Assembly: GCA_013399875.1 (NCBI GenBank)
Contig: VXAZ01008167.1
Location: 310,956-374,955, forward strand
Direction: 5' to 3'
DNA length: 64,000 nucleotides
DNA from: Gymnorhina tibicen
Taxonomy: Eukaryota; Chordata; Aves; Passeriformes; Artamidae
Below, one piece after another: positions 22,991 to 37,050 of the stretch. Position numbers and translations under genes: made by a program. The notes below the pieces were generated by a model, which saw nothing but the letters and a program-made list of their open reading frames with translations, did no database searches and had not been told where the DNA came from. The first letter of the stretch is position 1. Each line of letters starts with the position of its first letter.

Positions 22991-25634
22991 CAGCTCCGAT
23001 CAGCCTATTAAATTTCGATATAACTTTGTTTCGGTTAGTGTCAGTTTTGGTATTTGCTTAGTTCCCATTTGCAAGTCAAATCTACTATTTCAGGATACAA
23101 ACATCAACCTTCTTACGAACTGTTTCCAAACTGTAATGCTCTCTGGAACAGTGATATATCAGCATCTATTTAAAAGTCTTATTTGATTATTAAAATAACC
23201 TTAGACTTACAGCATAGAGTAAAATCTTCCCTAGGCTTTAAAAAAAGCATTGCTCAAGTAAAAAAAAATAATCTTCCTAAGAAACTTTAACATTTTGATT
23301 TTTTAAACATGGAAACAAGTCACCATCTTCCTGCATTCCTGCAAAATTAAATCCTGTGCCCATGAAATGGCTCTAGAACAAAGACACCAAATAACTGGAA
23401 CAAATTGTGGCTATTTGGTATTGTTCAAAAAGATAAACAGAATGTCCTTTGTCACTTGCCTGATTACTCATGTTTTTATAAGGAGGTTTTGAAATAATAT
23501 TATTTGGTAACATCAAAGAGCTGTAGCCTCATTGCATACAGGTGGGAAAAGCACACGGACCCCAGGCTGGGTCTGGACCCGTCTCTTCTGGCGATGCTGC
23601 ACTTGCACAAGCTGAGACAGACTCCAGTAATTCAAAAAGCAGTACAGAAGATGGGGAGAGGTGTAACAAGGAGAAAGCAAGTGGAGAAAGAGGACAACAT
23701 CCACAACAAAGAATGGATCTTTGTCGCAAAACATGGGCATTTTTCTCTGGATCCACTGCCAAATAAAAATAATTTTATTTCAGAGCCTAATGTGGCACAA
23801 CTGCAATGGCAGAGAATAAGAAACGGACCAAAAATTTCCCTGGCTACCAGCAGAGCAATTCTGAATCAAGTTTAAGCAAAAGGTAGGTTTTTCGGGTTGA
23901 AAACTCACTGTAATGCTGGAATATTAAGGATCATCAATGGTTAAGTGACACTGCTTTCCTAAGTCTGTTATATGAAAAAAGGAAGGGTCGTATCAGAACA
24001 ATAAAAAGGAAATAAGGCACCATGTGTTTGGGGAGACTAGGAAACAAGGGCCAGTTACTATTAATATTAAATTCCAAGGTAACACAATTTTAACTGAAGC
24101 ACGACCAACCAAAGTATAAACATGTCCCCTCAACACATAGTACAGATGGATGGGCAAGGTCAGCAGAACAGCCAAATGAAGTTCAGAGTAAAAAAAAAAG
24201 CCACAACAAAATAAATTAAGGCTGGAATAAAGAGGTTTTTCCATTGAAAAAAACCAAATGCAACTCGTTGGTGATGAGTGGGCTACCGGTTCTTCCCACC
24301 TTTTGAAACTTCATGTTATCCATAAGTGTTTACAAGAACATCAAAGGATGAGGTGTTAATCTTACTCTGTAGATGAACACTACTCTAATTAAGTGAAAGT
24401 AAAAGGAAAATAAATGGTTTTGAGCAATTTTTGATGTCCCTTCTGGAAACATGGTGTTCCACAAGATGCATTTAGGATTCTGCTTGGGAAGAACAATGAG
24501 GGGTGCTGCTGAAAAGTTTGGGAGGGCCAAGCCAGCACCCCTTCTTGGTCATCATGGACTCAGGGAGGGGTGCAGGGAGTGAGTCAAGGTTGGCAAGGCT
24601 CACCAGACTGAACAAAGGACAGTACCAGCCCATCTTCTCCCCCACCTGAATCCCACCTCTTCTCAGTGTATGAAGGACTCCAACAGCACTGGGGTTAAAC
24701 AGAGCTTTACTTCCCTGTTCCCAGCTATACTAGGTGTCAAGAATGCAAATGCTTCCTGAGAAAGAAAAAAAAAAATACAGGCCTCTCACCACCCCCTGAT
24801 TTATTGAGCTGGAGGACCATGGCCATCACCAATGCATTCAGCTGTTCTTCCAGAAACACCCACAGTGCAAAGGGTTTATCTCGGCTTTCAGCAGGTTATT
24901 GTAAAGGCTGGTTCGCACCAGCAGAACTGCACTGATGCTCCTGTTTCCAAAGGGTTGGGTTCAGCTGGCTGCACGAACTGGCAGAAGGGAACCATTTTGT
25001 ACCCCTGCAGTGGTTTGAAAATATCCAAACACAACAAGGGATGGTAATTCCGATTTCTTTCTTTTATCCAATCTCAGCTGCAGTGAACAAGACCAACATA
25101 TGCTTTCTATAAATTACAGTTTGATGAGCAGTTTACTCACAGCCGGAGCGGGCGGCCAACGTGTGCGCTCTGCACACAGAGATGGACCTTACAAGCAGCA
25201 TTAATGTGTGTGCAAGTGCTGGTACTGGCTGTGCACCTGAGCAATCAAAAGCTAGTAAAAGGTTTATTGCAGTGGTCAATGCCACAGTCATACAAAACCT
25301 GCTTCAGCTTCCAAATTAATTTACGGTTTATCTTTTCAAAAACCTGATCCGTAAGTAACCAATTGCATACTGACTCAAGGACAGAGCCATGGGCCAGGTA
25401 GGCAGAAGACCAGTGGAGGTAATTTCTTTTTCAGTGCTATCAACCCACACATGTGGTGGCAAAAAGAGCATCTGACAGAGAAGTGCGTCAGGAATACGCC
25501 GAATGCACTGTCCATCTCCACTTCACTTACAAACAGGTCCCTGGAAGAAAGTCATGACATACTCCAGCAGCTGTAATTTCCCGAACAGAAATACTGAGGC
25601 CACACTAGCAAACTTTTCACCAAACCACAAGTAT

Positions 25635-25800
25635 GTTGGGCGGGTGACCTGGGCTCCATTCACTGCTCTGCAGCTATGCAAGTCAAACTGCTGTGCCTTG
25701 GGCTCTCAGTTTTATAAAATGAGGCTGTGAATTATCTGCTTCTCTGACATACTATAATTCATCCATTAAGGCAAACAATGCCTGGGAATAGTGTAAAGTA
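25635..25800 (+). mobile_element. MIR-like SINE remnant
   Basis: The order of elements resembles the 3' half of MIR: a CTGTGCCTTGGGCTCTCAGT region, then TTATAAAATGAGG (MIR: TCTGTAAAATGGGG), then TGCCTGG...AGTAA near the end. The match is degraded, as expected of a repeat that predates the bird-mammal split. It was identified by eye only. Confidence 0.4.
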
Positions 25801-28800
25801 ATACTTCAAAACCGGAGACGAGAGGTGTATTCATCAGAATTCCCACTCAGAGAAAGTGGCTTAACAAAATGTTCCTGTCAAATTTGATTAGAAAGTGGGT
25901 GATAATATCAGCCTTATTTCTCATAAGTAAAAGGCAACTCTGCAAGGCAAAACGTGCCTTCACTCTCACCTTCTCTGCTTTTCCGTTTCCTGCCTAAGCC
26001 TGTAAAAGGCCACAAACTTTTTTCATGTGAGATAATTAAACAGAAGTCTGTGGATCACAACACTACAATGAGTCCACTATAAAGGCATAAATGATTTCTT
26101 TCGATGCTTGCTTGTCATTCAGCATCACAGAGAGACAACAGGGAGAGATTGTAGGAAAGAGACTCAATTGTTTTACGGGAGTAATTATGTTTGAATTTAG
26201 TGATGATCATATATCAAGGAAATGATTATTTGATGAAATGTGCAGCTGTACAACTGCATGGCCTCTATACACTCCAAACAACCCGCTACAATCAACCTCT
26301 TATTTTCCTCTTCTCACTTCACTGTTGAGCAACCCCAGCAGGCTCAGAAGCTGCTGCCTTTCAGGAAGTGCCTTTAAGGTTCCAACTTATTAACAAGCTC
26401 ATCTTTACCTTCAAGGGCATAGTCCAAATGTGCCAGCCACTTCCCTCTTTCCCAAAAGGGAGACAATGATGAAAAATGGGTGTAATATTTTTAAAATTTC
26501 AAAGTTATCGGAAGAGGCTTCCATTTTTGAGTAAAGATTAAAGCAGGAGCAGAATGGAGGCTGGATTATTAAATGCAGTTCTGAACATGGAGGCTATGAC
26601 AAATGACTAACAGTAGGACATTTTAAGTTAATGGCCATTTCTCAACCCTTATCCAAACTCACACTGCTAGAAGAGCAAGCAGTTTCCATCACTGATTACG
26701 TGGGGCACGGACCTTGATCTTGCCAAACTTTTTATGCGAATGTCTCCATGAAACTCAAGGATGATGGGATCAGTTCCAGGGTGTTACAGCAGACAGAGAA
26801 AAAGGATGGATTTGCTTAAAAGTGACTAGCACAGGTATTACTACTGGGACAGAAACCTGAAAGTGGAGCTATGGCAGCTCTCTATGTTCAGGGTGTCAAC
26901 AGTCTCCAGGTAAGGCTTGTAAGTTGGAAAAACACATCAAAAACTGCAGACAAGAGACAGATATTGTTCAGCATCCACCGGGCAGGAAAAGAAAACAGGA
27001 CACCCTTATTCCTACAACTGCTGTGAGCCTTTCTGAGCAGCACTTGGTAAAGTCTCTGAACACTGCTGCTCAACACCAGAGAAAAAAAATTTCCTGAGGG
27101 TTTGTTGTTGTTGCTTTTTATTTTGTTTTAATTTAATTTAGACATCTTTCAGTGAAGACTGGATCAACAAATGCAGATTCAAGGTCAAACTCACCTATGA
27201 ATTTTAGATTAACCAAATTTAATAAAACAGCTCTGGCAGGCCATTGTCATATACCACACCTCTGCAGTTGTTATAGCAAAGGAACAGATTGCTTGCAATG
27301 TTTGGTCAAGTGCCCTTTTGGGCAAATTACTCAGAAAATGTATTTACAGAGGCCTGCTATGAAGTTCTCTATCACATTTGCCAGAGCCCCACACAGTCCA
27401 GCTGAGAGGAAAATGCAGTGGTTGGTTGATTTTCTTGTTTGCAGAAGAAACTAGCACTTTTTCATGGATGGAACTAGCAAGATCTCAAATTGCATCTTCA
27501 TTGATCTTAGATGATGAAAGAGTTGAGGAGAAGAGTGGCAGTGGCAGCTAGTTAAAGCAGCAAAGAAGCCAAAGGAACAGGAGACCTGAGCCACCTCTAG
27601 CCCACAGCCTGCCCTGGCAACCACCAGCTTTCAGAAGTCCTTGTAACAGACTATGACCATGTTCCAGTCAGTTTGTTAAAGAATATGCAAGAAAGCTCTT
27701 GTGACTTCTTCTGATCTTGCTTATTCCTTCAGTGAGCAGCATTTTTGCTTACTTTAGCTGTTCTTCTGCCTTAGCACTGGGCAAAATCCTCACCCTATGG
27801 GAGTCAACACGAGCACTGCCATTAAAGCAGCAGGGTCAGAAATTCACCCATGCACACACAGGTCTCGACACAGTCCATGCAACATATAAATACAGTCATG
27901 AAGCAGTCCTGCTATGATCTCTGGACAGTTTGGGTTTAGTCAGCCTTCAGTGCATGAATGCAAAGTTCACCTGTGTCCCTCTGATTTGAAAGAGGATGTC
28001 ACACACAGGTGGATAAAAGTGTTCTGGGAAGGTTTAAGTTATTGTAGGATGCATCGGTTCATTCTGAGAAACTAAGTCTGTCATTGATTCATGAACTTTT
28101 AAAGAGACACAGAATGCATCACTGAACCGCAACATCCTGTCAGAGAACAGCCAAAGTTCAGGCAGAAGTGTTTCCCAGGAACAAAATTCTCAAGTTTGAG
28201 GTGTCTGTGTCAGGAGTGCAAGCTGGCTTGCTCCCTCCTCCTCTTCCTTTCACAAACAGTGTTGCCAGCACAGACAAAATTTTGCTTCTGGTGATTTCTT
28301 GCAAGAAGTAATATCCATCCCTACTCACAGGTGCTTGTTCATTTTTATGAACCTAGAATTCTGCATTAAGTTTTTAATGCCACAAAACCAAAGCATGATT
28401 AGAAACAGATTTGTTTAGAAGAACAAATGCCACAATAGTGTTTTCCATTATTTACCTTTCATTCTATAGCATACAAATAGTTTCAGTACTGAAAATACAC
28501 AGGGTCTGCTAAATATCTGTACTCACAATCAAGCTGTCCACTAATATTGCCCATACCTTTTCCCCATTTCTTTTCAGATTTACAGCAAAATGTATTTACA
28601 GAAACAGTTTACACATAGCTCAGTAAACCTAACAGTCTTAATCTGAGCAGATCCAACTGCTTTGCTCCAACTGCTACACCCACCAATGGCTCAATGAAAG
28701 CAGGTGACAAGAGTCACCAAGCTCGTGCTCTCAGTAAAAGCCAGAGCATGGTAATAAAAAGAACTCTGTAGGGAAAACAGAATTCCTGAAGCTGAAGAAC

Positions 28801-31800
28801 AGCAGGCCAAGCCTGTGTGCTAATCTGGAGTAACCCCTCACCTGTGCAGAATCCCAGAGCCAAGCTGCCAGCCAACACATATGTAAAGGCCAGTTCCACC
28901 AGCCAGGGACAGTTGCTGCACTGAGGATCACCGTCCACTGCATGCTCCAGACAGTGGAAAGATGGAGATCTGGTTCAGGCCTATTTAGATAGCCAGACTC
29001 ATTGATCTCCATACCTCCATGAATCTGGCTCTAAATGAACACTTAATGTCAGCCCAACGTGTGAAGAAGGCAGTAACTCAAGATACTTATGTTCTTCTGA
29101 AGTACTGCTCTTTATTTTGCCTGGGCCTAGCGATGAACTGCAATGTAATCTGATTAGATTACAGCAATATTCAATGAGGAGAAAGGATAATACACTTACA
29201 GCAAATGGCTTGGAACACCAACTGCAATTCCACTGCACGCTTGGCAAAACACATACTGCTTATTTTGAACTGACAACTTCCACAGAGGCTCTAAAAAGCC
29301 TACAAGGTCTTTCTCCTCTTTATGCTTAGGTACTGGCCTTATGAACATCTCTGGCCCGAAAAGTCAAAAGCCCGTCAACTCAGGTCTCCCAATCACCCGT
29401 GCTGCTGATCCTAATCCAGCAAGGATTTCAGCTACCACCAAACGGCTGCTGCCTCCGAAGCACAAAATCAAGCATCGCCAGGACAAGCAGGTGCAAAAAG
29501 CAGAAGAAAAGTTTATTTTTAAATCCAAGTCAGCAGATCTAACTGAAACCCCACAGCAAGCAGATCTGCAGAATAAGGCAGTGCTATTTTTACATGCTGT
29601 CACTTCTTCCAGCAGAGCACACTTCCTTAGTGAACCAAGGCAAAGATCATGAAGGGATAAAGGGTGGTAAAAACATTCAAACCACCTTAAGAAATTATCA
29701 GTTCAAGAAATTTTGGAGAATGTATGTTATTTTTCAGTTAGTTATACAGAGATACATCATCATCAACCCATCAAAAGGCTCAATGCACACCTAAGCACTG
29801 AGTGCAACATCTCAGGCCCTGGGTGCAAGGGAAAGCTCTGTCCCCACCCTGGGTATTCAGGGACATGGTTTCCTCTCCTGGGGCAATCTCACACCTTTGC
29901 TCAGGGTTAATAATCTCTAACTGCAACTCACCCATATGGGTGGTGCTTCAAAACACAATACATCCTCTTTTCAGTACTTTCTCAAGGCAGCTGCTCTGTG
30001 TGCTCCAAAAATTGTCACAAATATGTACTGAAATACCCATTACTCAACTTCATCCCCACTGATTTATTTACTCTGACTCCAAACTCATTTCAACATGGCT
30101 TAGTAGAACAGATTAAAAGCACACTGACTTTGCAGACTTCTCCTCTAAACCCCAGGAGACTCTGTGGCAGACACATGGATAACCTGTACACCTCTTTATT
30201 AAAGTGGCAGATAGCAAAAGGGTAGCAGGAATCCAGGGCAATAGTGTTTAGTTATCCAGATTCCCTCAAAGCTCATATTGCCTGGTATAAAGACAGTTGC
30301 ACTGTTTATCAGGTCAGCTCTCAAACAGTTAACCAGTTTTTCACTGATAGGCTGCCTTTTTTTTAAAATTTGGCTGCATCCCACTAATTTTCAACTTCGG
30401 CTTCCTCAGCCTTACTAAAATATAATGAATTTTCACAAAGGCAAAGGAGAATGTCACTGCATGGGTTTGACACCAGCTGGCTGTTTGAGCCTGCAGTAAC
30501 AAAGGAATTTGATACACAACAGTGAACCCGGCTTAAAAAAAAGATATATTCCACCTGTTACAGAAAGTGAAATGAGGACAGCCATCTCCAAGCAGAGGAA
30601 CTGGAGGTCTTTGTGCTTTTGGCCTGAAACTCAATAAACACGTTCTTAAAAACACAGCAAACTCTGAACTTTTGAATTTAGAAAAGGTACAGACATTTTC
30701 TCCTTCTAAACAGCAAATGCAGTTCACAGAAGGCTGCATGCAGATCAGGTGAGACATCTTACAAGCACAGGGCTGGGCTCACCAGATCTTTGGCTGCTTT
30801 GAATGCACAGATTCACATGCTCTGCAGGCAAACTCCTGTTTATCCCATGAATCCTTCCAAACAATCTACGCTGTCAGGCTGCACTTAAAGTGTGCCTGTT
30901 TAAATAATGAAGAGTGCAGCAGGAGAAAAGCTTCAGTTCTCTGAGTCACAAAAAGAAAAAGGCACATCTTGCAGAAAAGATCAAATGAAGCTGCCTTGGT
31001 GTACGGCATTACAAGCACAGCGTACAGCACGACACTCAGCAGCACTGACTGGCACGTGAACACCAAGAACGTGCTTATCTCTTTCTGTGAGGACAGAGTA
31101 ACTGCATTTCTTCTTGCAAACAAGCTCTGTTGGACTGTAGTGAACACACCTCGACCCCTGAAACAGCAGATACACCTAATCTGGCTGTACTTGCCTGCTG
31201 TGACCTGCACACATGCAGTGCACACCAGGTTTGTAAGATCTGGGCAGGAAGGCCAAGCTTTGAAATATTACTCCATCACCCTTAGTAGTGAGAACAACTG
31301 CAAGAAGCTGCAGGAGGCCAGGATTTGAATCAATGAGGAAGACTAGAAATCGAAAGGCAGAAGGGAAGCAATGATTAATTAAGAGCAGGGCTTTGCAAAT
31401 CCTGACATTTAAACCTTGAAAGAGGAGAAGAAGCTATCCTTCTCCACTGTTTTATCCATTCTCCCACTGCAGTGCAGAACACCTTTAGAACCTCCTCTCA
31501 CTGAACAGCCCCCAGGTAGGAAGATATTCACACCCTACACTCTACACAGGACAAACCTTCAGAGCACTGTTACTATTCTAGCCAAGTCCTGCTCACTTTA
31601 TAATCCTTGATCACTAAACCAGTTGGGGCTGGGCAGCTTTAAACAAGGCTGCAATCCATATTCAGAGTGCTGCTAAGGCTTTCATAGCACTAACATGTAA
31701 AACTACGTTAATACCCTTTCTAGGGGATGCCCCTCTTTCCACAGGAGGGAAGTCCCTGCTCCCCTCCAAACACTGATGTAACACATTTGGTTATAAGGCC

Positions 31801-31834
31801 TTCTTTCAGTATCTTACTCAGCAAAAACCAGAAA

Positions 31835-32022
31835 GACAAGACTGGAAGTGACCTCGGGAGGCTGTTTGGTCTGCTCACTGCCCACTAAGGCAGGGCCAAC
31901 TTTCATGAGGTTCCTGGGGGTCTGTCCAGTCCAGCTTTGAGTGTCTCTAGGGGTGGAGATACCTGGGCTTCTCTTCCACTTGCTGATTAGTGCCATTGTG
32001 GAAATTGTTTTCCTTACCTAAA
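31835..32022 (-). mobile_element. Old CR1 LINE fragment
   Basis: The plus strand carries degraded CR1 3' UTR features in the usual order: TGGAAGTGACCTCGGGAGG, CAGGGCCAACTTTCATGAGG, a GTCCAGTCCAGCTTTGAGT segment, then GTCTCTAGGGGTGGAGATACC. The copy is more diverged than those at 21455 and 36545 and lies in the same orientation as MTSS1. Confidence 0.7.
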
Positions 32023-34546
32023 ATCCAGAGTCCACTGTCCCAGTAGTGCAAACATACAGTTTTCCAAGCACCCCTGGCACTGCTTTGTCAACATAACACA
32101 GCAAATACATGCGGAAACTGTTTATTTGTTTTATGCAAGTAAAAGCTTTGATATCAAAGGAATTTGAACATGCACCATATGTACACAAACCAGCACTCTC
32201 ACAACCCAATCTATGAAAAAATGAAGTCCATGGCATTTTGAAAATTACACAAAACCAATTAAAGTTTACCTACAAAAAGCAGCCAGACCAATTGCTAACT
32301 TGTTCCACTTCTTCAGGTTTGTCAAAGAAATAATGAACAGCGCTTTACAACTGAGTTGGTTTTAGCAAAAAACCATACATCTGGTCATTTGACATCTCTG
32401 GTAATGCAGGAAATCCATCTAAACATCACAGCTCCTCACATGCTCTGATGCTCCCTTGTTCTTCTAACAGACCTCATCAACCTGCACCTACAAAACAGCT
32501 GGCTGTGACCTACTGCTATTAATTTGGCCATTAAAGACAAGAGTAGGTGACAAATTTGGATGGAGAATTTCTGACCTAGGCTTTAAGCACTGTAATGCAC
32601 AGGACTAGCATATAAATTACAAGTTTAGAGAAAGTGTTCAGAAAGGGTCACCTCCTATTTAGAATTTATTAACTATATTACCCGAGAGACTACCTTGATT
32701 TAGCACCATGTAACCCACATTCCAATATTTCACAGTGATATTGTTACAAGAAAGGTTTCCCCTCCCTTGCATCCTGCTCAGCCATGTGAAGCAGTATCAA
32801 TTCAACCAGCTCTTCTCCCAAAGACAGTCAACCTGAGGACAGGTCACTCAGAAATTACACACACAAATCTGCACACAGTCACAGTCTGAGGAAACCCACA
32901 TTTTTATTACTGTGCTGGACATGTTGAGAAAAGTCTTGGATCACTGAACTCTTGCCATGTGGTCTCAAATGCAGTTTGTAACGCAAGGAGCCAACAGAGA
33001 TGACAACATTTTATTTTGCTAACCGAAGTGAGAACTCCCAGGTTTTGGAAGCTTTAAGTCTTGGGCTCTAGTCCCAAATCACCAAGTGTAAGCTTGACTC
33101 AAATCCACCTGCTGCTTGCCAGCTTTGTCCTAAACTGAAAGGTTGAAATCTTGCAAGACAATGAAAAATACAGGCTGCAGAATAAAGATACAGTTACTCT
33201 GAAAAGGTGTGCAGGAAAGAGGGAGTTACTGAATTGCCCACCTGCCCCTCATGGGTAGCAGTGTTTTAAGGCACTGATTCATGAGCGGTGTTTTTCAAGA
33301 CAATGCTGTGCACCCTACCACAAGTCCACAGGCCATGCAAAGCCCAGGCTGCAACACAACTGTGTCGAAATCGTTGCAACCAAGTGCTGTACAGAGCAAA
33401 GCACTTTTCATTGTGTACCCAGCAACCTTCATGTGAGCTGCTCAACAACACTCCTGTGCCTGTATTTAGCATCTGCATTGAGAAGTAATTTAGGGTTTTA
33501 GTTAAGGAGAGCTTCTCGAAGAGGGCAAAGGTGCTTCAAATTGTTTTCCCTAGAGTAAAGAGCATCAGCAGTTCTTGAGGAGCAGCTAACACCCGGGTGT
33601 TTAATAACACAATGCTGCTCTGGTTTCTTGACAGTCTCCTGGGCATTGCAGGGTCAACACAGGCCAAAACTTTTGCAAATTTAAAGTTGCAGTTAAAAAG
33701 AAAAACACACACACTTTTCACATTATTTATAGACTAGACACAACTTGTTCCAGAAAGAATCAATCTGTTTCTCCTGCTTGTACAAATACCCACCAACTTA
33801 ACCATGTCAGACAGCCAAACACTTGTACCGGTAACTAGTTTTGTTACCACAACATGCCAAAGTGAAAAGGAACTTTAATAATGAGACAGAAGCAAGACTT
33901 AAAATATGTATTTTTTTAATGTGCTCGTTTCTCATGTGGTCAACTTCTGCAGTTACGCACTGGTAAGCGTGTCGTATCATCAGTCTTAATAGACTTCCAA
34001 TGCAACAGCAGTTTCTGATTTATTCCTCTCCATCCCACATCCTCTTCAGAGTCCATTTCTATTTCAAGCATCAATAGCCAATGCCTGCAACATCTGCAGG
34101 TTGCCAAGCCAGTTTAGCTATGGAAAAATGGATACAAACTACTTGCCAATAGAAGAAAATACACTCTGCACTGCAAACTGGCTAGCTTGTGCTTCTTCCA
34201 TCTATCTATAAATAGGGCAACGCCAACTGCTAATTAAAACAGACAGGTTCAAATGGTGCAATGCTGTAATCACAGTACGACATGTGTAAGTCTCTAAATA
34301 TATATTAAAAAATGAAGCCAAAAAGCCCTCCAACCCAAATGCTGTAAATGGATAAGCACTCACAGCTTTTTACACTGCATTAAGGAGAGCAGAGAGCTGC
34401 TGACAGAGGCTTCCCTGCACAGAAGGCACAAAATATGCACCAAGAAGCAGAGAAAACACAGACCATGAGATCTGTTGTTACATGGTACTAAAGCCACGCT
34501 CTCCTCAGGCTCCCGACGAGCCCTTGGGCTGCCAGAGTATTGCTCG

Positions 34547-34554
34547 TGACGTAA
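34547..34554. promoter_or_regulatory. CRE-like site TGACGTAA
   Basis: An intact TGACGTAA, the ATF/CREB core form, lies in a locally CpG-containing stretch (34500-34600) of the large intron. A single site proves nothing about function. Confidence 0.15.
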
Positions 34555-36544
34555 GCTGACAGCAACTGCAATGCAGCACTCGCACGGGCCACGAGCATCT
34601 CTGAATTCCTCTTCTGCAGCAACAGCACTGCCACTCATCCTGAGTGAACTCAAGGGCATGCCTTCCACAGAATAATTGCCACATTTAATCTGTCCAGCTG
34701 CAATTCATTTCAGATACAACCGCTTGCAATAGGCATTAGCCTAGATTTTTTGAACAGTTTGTTTAAAGTAGATAAAATAAATGATTCAATTAAAAAGACA
34801 GCCCCCAAAGAACTGGTTTTTGAAATGGGAGTAAGGACGGTATAATTGGGTCTTGATGTAAGGAGTGTTTCTCTGCTTAAGAAAAAATTCTGTCCAAAGA
34901 AAGTAGTTCGTCTCATTAATCTGCCAGTCCCAACAGGATCAAAGGCCATGAAAGGCACCGCTTGCAGGTCAAACAGTAATGAAACAAGAAAAAGGTACCT
35001 GAGTTGTCAACCCAGGATAAACCACCAATATTCACAGGGCATGCAGTATTTTCGTCTATGGAAGATATGGCAAAACCCTATGGCAGCAGAGGTGGGAAGC
35101 ACTAAAAAATCCTGTGGCAGACTCCTGAATTGTAAACATTAGTAAGAACAGAATCACACTGGAGGAGGTCCGGTTTATCTATTAACAAAGCTTTATAGCA
35201 GGTCTGCTAAAATGTAGGTGAGCTAAGGGCAGAGCTAGGCATGAAGCAATTAAAATATGTACTGAGCTCCAAAGAGAGACATGGCCAGTTATCTGCTATG
35301 AAAACAAAAGTAAACCCAATACTAATTTTAAAGCATATCAGAAGGTGACTTAAGAGAAAACAAGTATAAATCAGCATCAGCAATTACCCATCCAATGACT
35401 GCCCCTTACTAGAGGCAGCTCTTGCAAGTCAAATCAGCAGTCACAATGGGCAGGAAGAGGGAGAGGATCCCCATGGACACTTTTTTCTAGCTGTAACCAA
35501 ATGTGTGAAGACTCCATGTTAAACCTAAAGTGCATGCAGAACATGGTATGATACGGCTTCTTTTGAAGTTTGACCGCCTTTTGCAAAAGGAAGAAAAAAC
35601 AACATCAAAAGAAATCAGTTTGCAAAAAAAAGGTGAAGAGACTTTTCAGCAGAAGCTGTTTTCCAAGAGGGCACCACCTTCCTTCAGCATGATCCCTGTC
35701 TGGAGTCACCTCCGCAAAGTAACATGGACAGGTGCTCCTCAGCCAAATGTAGCTGTTGACTATTTAAAATGTACCTTTGTTTTAAAGTGTTGTTAACAGA
35801 GTTGCACTGGACACATTTCAAACAACTTTAATGCCTCGGGCTTTGTCAGTGTGAAACACTGACCTATTTCTGAACTGGGGGTACCTCAAATGCTTGAGGC
35901 AGGATAAGCACCTACCTCAGTTATCACTCTGCCAAGGCACACCACAAGAAAAAATATTCTGACAAGCAGGCAAAGACCGGAAGAACAATCTGTTTATTTA
36001 AAAATACGTCCACCATCAATTTATTCTGCTATCTGTTAACGAGGTCAAAGGTCAATCCAAAATCTGTACAAGCCAGCAGCCCTCATAAGTGAGGGGCCCT
36101 TTTTCCTGCAGCCAGCAGCACACATATTTGATGGGCTCAGGACCTCAGCCAGCTCTTTGGCTCTTTGGCCAAAGGGACGTGGTACACTTCAAGCAAGGCT
36201 GGCCAGGGACAGCCTCAGGCACACTGCAAACCCAGGCACAAATGGGGATCTCTGGATGTACAGCGGGATGCTGCTATCCAGCCTATTCCTTTAGAAGTTT
36301 TGGGCCCTTCTGCCTCTTTGTTACTTGCATCAATGTCTCCAATAGCAGTTCTGCAACCCTGGAAAACACCACCAAGGATCCCTCCTAAAAATAAGAACCA
36401 CTATATGTGGACACCCACTAGAAAGATGGTCATAAAGACAGAAACCAACACAGAGCATCTCCCAACACCTCACCAGATGTCAGACCAACATCCATCTTCC
36501 CTCAGTTCACAAGACTGCTTCACGTTGTTGTTGGCCACAAAGGT

Positions 36545-37050
36545 ATCACAGAATCTTAGGCTGGAAAAGACCTCCAAGATCATCAAGTCCAGCCTTAGAC
36601 AAAACACCAACTTGGCAACTAAACCATAGCACCAAGTGCCATGTGCAGTCGTTTCTTGAACATTTCCAGGGATGGTAACTCTTCCACCTCCCTGGGCAGC
36701 GTGTATCAATGTTTAACCATCCTGATTCTTCCTGATGTCCAACCTGAACCTCCCCGGCACAATCTGAGGTCATTTCCTCTTGTCCTTTCACTTGTTTGCT
36801 GGGAGAAGAAACCAAGAAGAAACCAAGTCCCCACCTGGCTGCAGCCACCTTTCAGTGAGCTCTCCTTGTAGAGAGCTATAAAGTCCCCCCAAGCCTCCTT
36901 TTCTCCAGGCTAAACATCCCCAGCTCCCTCAGCCACTCCTCTTAGCACTTGTGCTCCACTCCCTTCCCCAGCTCCACTGCCCTTCTCTGGACGTGTTCCA
37001 GTACCTCACTGTCTTTCTTGTAGTGAGGGGCCCAAAACTGGATACAGAAC
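36545..37050 (-). mobile_element. CR1 LINE, about 500 bp, includes 3' end of the reverse-transcriptase ORF
   Basis: The plus strand starts ATCACAGAATC and runs through CR1 landmarks including GATCATCAAGTCCAGCC, CTCCAGGCTAAACATCCCCA and CTCAGCCACTCCTC. On the minus strand the far end encodes [20 protein letters not shown] then [14 protein letters not shown], which is the conserved region near the C-terminal end of the CR1 ORF2 protein. The match stops abruptly at about 37047-37050, just before the expected RPHLEY residues. The element is in the same direction as MTSS1 and is coding-dead. Confidence 0.9.

Larger units (their letters stand above)
22344..36544 (-). other. MTSS1 large intron, 3' portion (22.3-36.5 kb)
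   Basis: This is the exon-proximal part of an intron at least 41.7 kb long. It contains a CpG-dense patch at 22790-22990, a MIR-like remnant near 25635-25800 and an old CR1 at about 31835-32022. I searched on the minus strand for the preceding coding exon (human AFLDAFQKVADMATNTRG) using its invariant codons and did not find it. A plus-strand open frame of 123 codons at 23504-23875 has no recognised domain. Confidence 0.75.

Noticed and set aside
23504..23875. 123-codon plus-strand frame opposite MTSS1
   Set aside because: It has no recognisable domain, promoter or poly(A) context, and a second plus-strand frame plus minus-strand frames overlap it.
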